Positions 62,401-64,000 of a stretch of 64,000 nt of DNA are shown piece after piece. Origin of the DNA: Fusibacter sp. A1 (GTDB taxonomy: Bacteria > Bacillota > Clostridia > Peptostreptococcales > Acidaminobacteraceae); the NCBI RefSeq assembly GCF_004125825.1, contig NZ_QQWI01000005.1:124001-188000 (forward strand), given 5' to 3'. Below the pieces are notes generated by a model. That model was not told where the DNA came from. It searched no databases and worked only from the letters and a program-made list of their open reading frames with translations. The translations under genes were made by a program, and so were the position numbers. Numbering within the stretch: position 1 is the first letter of the stretch; every line of letters begins with the position of its first letter.

Positions 62401-63686
62401 AAAAAGAGAAGAAGATGAATTATCATGAGGTCGTAAGGCTCGCTCAGGGGTGTGTCGGCGTCAGAAGGACTTCCGGACAGCATCCGGGCGGAATCATGGT
62501 TATTCCCCATTATAAGAACGTACATGATTTCACACCTATACAGTATCCTGCCAATGACAGTTCGAGCGGTGTCATCACAACGCATTTCGACTACCACTCG
62601 ATCAGCGGTAGGATTCTAAAGCTTGACATACTCGGACACGATGTTCCGACTATCATTAAGATGACAGAAGATTTCACAGGTATCGACGCGATGGAGATTC
62701 CGCTTGACGATCCAGACACGCTAAAGATATTCACTTCAGTCAAATCACTTAAGATAGTCGACAAGGATTACCCGATCAAGATCGGAAGCCTCGGGATCCC
62801 CGAGTTTGGTACGAAATTTGTAAGACAGATGCTAGTGGACACTCAACCTACGAGCTTCGCGGAACTTGTTCAGATTTCGGGCCTTTCACACGGTACCGAT
62901 GTTTGGATCAACAACGCTGCGGATCTTGTAGCCGATGGCATTGTTTCCTTAAAGGATGTTATTGGAACACGTGACGACATCATGGTCTATCTCATGTATG
63001 CCGGTCTTCCACCGAAGGATTCCTTCTTTATCATGGAAGGGGTCCGAAAAGGAAAGGGCCTAAAGCCTGAGCAGGAAGAGCAGATGAGGTCGTTCAACGT
63101 GCCTAAGTGGTATATTGAATCCTGTAAAAAGATCAAATACATGTTCCCTAAAGCCCATGCGGTAGCTTATGTCATGATGTCTGTGCGTATCGCCTACTTT
63201 AAAGTGCATCATCCGCTCGCCTTCTATGCGACCTTCTTTACGATTAAGGTAGACGACTTCGACGCCCATCTTGTTTCCCAGGGAAGAGATGCGATCAAGC
63301 AGAGGATGCAGGAGCTTGAGGAAATACCAAAGATGTCGACCAAGGAGCAAAACCAATATACCATTCTTGAAGCGACGTTTGAAATGTATGCCAGGGGTTT
63401 CGCCTGTAAGCCTGTGCATCTATACAATTCGGATGCTGAAAAGTTCAAGATAGAAGATGGACAGATACTCCCACCCTTAAGAGCGCTTCAGGGTGTCGGA
63501 GAGAACGCGGCTAAAAGTATCGTAGCCGCTAGGGAAGAAAGTGAATTTATTTCGATCAACGATGTCAAGACAAGAGGCAAGGCGAACAGATCCGTCATCG
63601 AGGCACTCGTCAACCATGGTGTTCTCAGAGGCCTTCCTGAGAGCAATCAGCTTAGTTTTGACATGTTTCTGACCGATGGTTTTTAA
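59439..63686 (+). CDS. polC: DNA polymerase III alpha subunit, PolC type
   Basis: 1415 aa, the replicative polymerase of low-GC Gram-positives. Order: N-terminal domain; an OB fold (~210-300); a PHP domain starting ELHAHTNMSAMDATPS (~312); a DEDDh 3'-5' exonuclease inserted in it (FDIETTGFSPRYDGITEIG, ~400, with HNAKFD); then the PHP remainder, palm with the catalytic DIDLNF at ~935, Cys4 zinc motif (CRSC...CPKC, ~885-915) and fingers. GTG 59439 follows GGAG by 6 nt; TTG 59427 lies before that site. It overlaps ispG by 11 nt. Confidence 0.97.
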   Translation: MSFDLKQFLESQTNLKIEKVAFDQNSNAIHLAFEGLSLVSAEDEIAIQESIKRELKFIEAVTTQIRYRFECSPEQMFNYAISKMVRSDRIMSLVAKMQVTVEPNGIKWMPEDPGTYYQVLNLKLEDRITSFINDRFSKAIRIDIVEPADLVTLDDEAINERMINMVEASKPSYVPKEDRPVAKKSKEVPEDELVIYKRAIKTEPSLLTEQFEEEQVICIEGEAFSFDSRVLSSGKTIFSFALSDHTDAIKCKVFLDKKDAQSVPPRMSSGNYYRVEGRLRYDTYEKDTILNILAINAASSPEKRKDTSDLKRIELHAHTNMSAMDATPSAKAMVKRAISWGHPAIAITDHGVIQSFPDAMNAAGKDIKVIYGVEGYLVNDDMQIVENVHEYGLNDTFIVFDIETTGFSPRYDGITEIGAVKIRNGEVIDRFSRFVNPEKQIPQVVVELTGITDEMVMNEPTISEILPEFIAFCEGCPVVAHNAKFDMSFMREKARLNGLTFEPMVLCTLKLSRMIMKELGRHKLNYVAKKLGIKLENHHRAVHDAAATAKIFARFVEMLSERDVCDIDQLIAYGKTAMDMKDYDSYHVILLVKNYAGLRNLYEMISHSHIKTFYRKPLIPKSLLNEKREGILIGSACEAGEVYQAILAQKEDDEVSEIAQFYDYLEVQPVGNNQFLIEKGLVKDVAELQQINRKIIDLAKEQEKPCVATSDSHFLDPEDEVYRRILMAGQGFKDADNQPPLYLKTTQEMLDEFSYLDKETAEEVVIHATHKVNDMIESILPVPDGTFPPEIEGSNEELREMCYQKAKRIYGEPLPDIVEKRLERELQSIIGNGYAVMYIIAQKLVTKSMEDGYLVGSRGSVGSSFAATMSDITEVNPLPPHYHCRSCLYSEFITDGSIASGADLKDKTCPKCGDNLKKDGHDIPFETFLGFEGDKEPDIDLNFAGVYQATSHAYTEELFGEGFVYKAGTIGTVAEKTAFGFVKKYVEEKEKKMNYHEVVRLAQGCVGVRRTSGQHPGGIMVIPHYKNVHDFTPIQYPANDSSSGVITTHFDYHSISGRILKLDILGHDVPTIIKMTEDFTGIDAMEIPLDDPDTLKIFTSVKSLKIVDKDYPIKIGSLGIPEFGTKFVRQMLVDTQPTSFAELVQISGLSHGTDVWINNAADLVADGIVSLKDVIGTRDDIMVYLMYAGLPPKDSFFIMEGVRKGKGLKPEQEEQMRSFNVPKWYIESCKKIKYMFPKAHAVAYVMMSVRIAYFKVHHPLAFYATFFTIKVDDFDAHLVSQGRDAIKQRMQELEEIPKMSTKEQNQYTILEATFEMYARGFACKPVHLYNSDAEKFKIEDGQILPPLRALQGVGENAAKSIVAAREESEFISINDVKTRGKANRSVIEALVNHGVLRGLPESNQLSFDMFLTDGF

Positions 63687-63700
63687 GATTTGCTAAAAAT

Positions 63701-63729
63701 TTGCTTTTATCTGACACTTGTGGTATACT
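63701..63729 (+). promoter_or_regulatory. rimP: promoter of rimP
   Basis: TTGCTT (63701-63706), exactly 17 nt, then TATACT (63724-63729) with TGG just upstream (extended -10). It starts 15 nt after the polC stop. Confidence 0.75.
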
Positions 63730-63754
63730 TACGTTAATTGAATCTATAATGACG

Positions 63755-63780
63755 AAAGAGTGGGCTGAAGCCCACTCTTT
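63755..63780 (+). promoter_or_regulatory. hairpin in the rimP leader
   Basis: AAAGAGTGGGC (63755-63765) pairs with GCCCACTCTTT (63770-63780), a perfect 11-bp stem with a TGAA loop. It lies downstream of the promoter and lacks a full T run, so it could be the polC terminator, a leader attenuator, or both. Confidence 0.6.
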
Positions 63781-63849
63781 GTTATTATATGACTGTTCGA
63801 AAGCATTTAAGTGCACAAATATAATTGAAAGAACGTGAAGGAGGTTGTT

Positions 63850-64000
63850 ATGAAAGGCAAGAAAGTGCGTGTTGTCGACTTGGTCGCCGACACTTTTAAG
63901 AAACTGGCTCAAAGCGAGCTTGAGAAATACGAGCTTGTGGATGTTGAGTTCGTAAAAGAAGGTAAACACCGTTATTTAAGGGTATATATCGATACGATTG
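63850..64000 (+). CDS. rimP: ribosome maturation factor RimP, 3'-truncated by the window end
   Basis: The first 50 codons are visible. DTFKKLAQSELEKYELVDVEFVKEGKHRYLRVYID matches the N-terminal domain of RimP in segments (family pattern ELVDVEF...LRVYID). RimP aids 30S assembly. GAAGGAGG lies upstream of ATG 63850. rimP normally heads the nusA-infB operon, which would lie beyond the window. Confidence 0.85.
   Translation, partial: MKGKKVRVVDLVADTFKKLAQSELEKYELVDVEFVKEGKHRYLRVYIDTI

Overview
The window reads as chromosomal DNA of a low-to-moderate GC, Gram-positive, motile bacterium of the class Clostridia. The evidence is a Gram-positive PolC, CodY, FliY-type switch protein, CheC/CheD, a SwrB-like gene between sigD and rpsB, and a four-subunit pyruvate-type ferredoxin oxidoreductase. 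A Fusibacter/Acidaminobacter-like lineage is possible, but that is inference from gene content only. Every gene I can support lies on the + strand. I see no tRNA, rRNA, CRISPR array, insertion sequence or prophage.

Layout. 1-342: end of a Nudix hydrolase. 516-3409: four overlapping genes of a 2-oxoacid (probably pyruvate):ferredoxin oxidoreductase in the order gamma, delta, alpha, beta. 3523-9463: single-gene units or short operons: a GntR/FCD regulator, a MocR-type aminotransferase, a class I amidotransferase-fold peptidase (C26), a WG-repeat lipoprotein, a small His-rich membrane protein, and a fatty-acid desaturase whose promoter carries a Fur-like palindrome. 9614-15962: hflK-hflC, a GNAT-DTW fusion, comM, dprA, and a cobalamin adenosyltransferase. 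16285-19143: topA-codY, preceded by a CodY-box-like 15-mer.

19308-51464: one fla/che locus of about 32 kb, with its own extended -10 promoter directly after the codY terminator. It runs flgBC-fliEFGHIJ-motE-like-fliK-flgD-(TIGR02530)-flgE-flbD-motAB-fliLMY-cheY-fliOPQR-flhBAFG-pilZ-cheB-cheA-cheW-cheC-cheD-sigD-fapA-(Lys-rich protein)-swrB-like. It encodes the basal body, export gate, hook, stator, switch and adaptation machinery. cheR, flagellin and flgM are not in the window. Several junctions inside this long transcript contain strong RNA hairpins (fliF/fliG, both sides of flgE), suggesting post-transcriptional adjustment of subunit ratios.

51634-64000: the conserved Firmicutes housekeeping block rpsB-tsf-pyrH-frr-uppS-cdsA-dxr-rseP-ispG-polC-rimP (rimP cut by the window end), covering ribosome biogenesis, UMP kinase, undecaprenyl-phosphate and phospholipid precursors, the MEP pathway, site-2 protease and replicative polymerase. 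The rpsB leader, the rpsB/tsf junction, the frr/uppS junction and the rimP leader each hold a clear structured element.

No wholly new defence or biosynthetic system is apparent. The best candidates for new biology are the structured RNA flanks of flgE (two tandem hairpins before it, two mutually exclusive hairpins after it), the GNAT-DTW fusion protein, the Fur-boxed oxygen-dependent desaturase beside a His-rich peptide in an organism with anaerobic enzymes, and the MgtE-N/FliG-like helical repeat protein in the fliJ-fliK gap.
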